Program-made: the position numbers and the translations under genes
Assembly (NCBI GenBank): GCA_016764915.1
Contig: JAESQY010000153.1
Location: forward strand, 102,251 to 166,250
From: Aliivibrio sp.
Lineage (GTDB): Bacteria; Pseudomonadota; Gammaproteobacteria; Enterobacterales; Vibrionaceae
Reading direction: 5' to 3'
Length of the DNA: 64,000 nt
In this document: positions 63,911 to 64,000 of the stretch, piece by piece
How positions within the stretch are numbered: position 1 is the stretch's first letter
Layout: every line of letters begins with the position of its first letter
Notes under the pieces: generated by a model
What the model saw: only the letters and a program-made list of their open reading frames with translations
Told to the model about the DNA's origin: nothing
The model's database searches: none

Positions 63911-64000
63911 TTACTTCTTTGCGTTAATCCAATTGGTGATGCTGGTTTCGATCACTTCCATTGGTTGGTCTGCATATTTTAGTAGCTGGTCGTGGAACTC
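63911..64000 (-). CDS. C-terminal end of a gene continuing beyond the window (partial)
   Basis: The last 29 codons of a minus-strand gene, ending MEVIETSITNWINAKK and TAA at 63911-63913. Too little is present to name the family; the closing amphipathic helix would fit many hydrolases. A decayed copy of this end lies at 61651-61762. Confidence 0.7.
   Translation of the reverse strand, partial: EFHDQLLKYADQPMEVIETSITNWINAKK

Overview
The window looks like chromosomal DNA of a marine gammaproteobacterium, most likely Vibrionaceae. NagZ, AnmK, the sap-psp-ycjXF-tyrR block, Mlc and PykA read like Vibrio or enterobacterial orthologues, and the sap/psp/ycj/tyrR gene order is the one known from E. 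coli. I cannot name the species. All homology statements come from recognising sequences by eye; no search was run.

Left part (1-17.0 kb): a truncated ABC exporter, a small NTF2-like protein, a PEP-CTERM protein and the murein-recycling pair anmK/nagZ. A nitrate assimilation locus follows. On the minus strand it runs cobA-nirB-nirD-nitrate/nitrite transporter-PP2C/kinase fusion-nitrate-sensing chemoreceptor, and nasA is divergent on the plus strand. Both arms have a sigma-54 type promoter with correct -24/-12 spacing, which fits nitrogen control.

Middle-left (17.0-29.8 kb): sapABCDF, pspF facing pspABC (with its own sigma-54 promoter), ycjX, ycjF, tyrR and a GNAT acetyltransferase.

Centre (29.8-46.3 kb): the most notable region, a compact selenium and glycine-reductase island. 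trxB-trxA-grdA-grdC-grdD-selD-grdE-grdB reads as one operon of the clostridial Stickland type. Three of its genes (grdA, selD, grdB) only make full-length proteins if an in-frame TGA is read as selenocysteine. A convergent grdX follows, then tRNA-Sec (selC), selA, selB and an ABC transporter of the putative selenate-uptake type. The region therefore encodes selenium import, selenophosphate synthesis, Sec-tRNA synthesis, Sec insertion and the selenoenzymes themselves. The expected chemistry is reduction of glycine to acetyl phosphate and ammonia, with electrons from NADPH through TrxB/TrxA.

Middle-right (46.3-59.3 kb): a four-gene export operon (TolC-like, HlyD-like, two ABC-2 permeases, no ATPase gene), pykA, queE, mlc, a TetR/NemA divergent pair with three palindromic operators, an HD hydrolase, a VOC protein and a LysE-type exporter.

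Right end (59.3-64.0 kb): an AT-rich array of orphan Rhs C-terminal cassettes. Three copies of the same Rhs core end lead into three different C-terminal tails, followed by small membrane proteins that are candidate immunity proteins. Three of these small proteins are related to each other, and two of the tails are related. One tail is split by a one-base shift in a run of eight T. Copies of one terminator and gene-end sequence lie at both edges and inside the array, which suggests how it was inserted.
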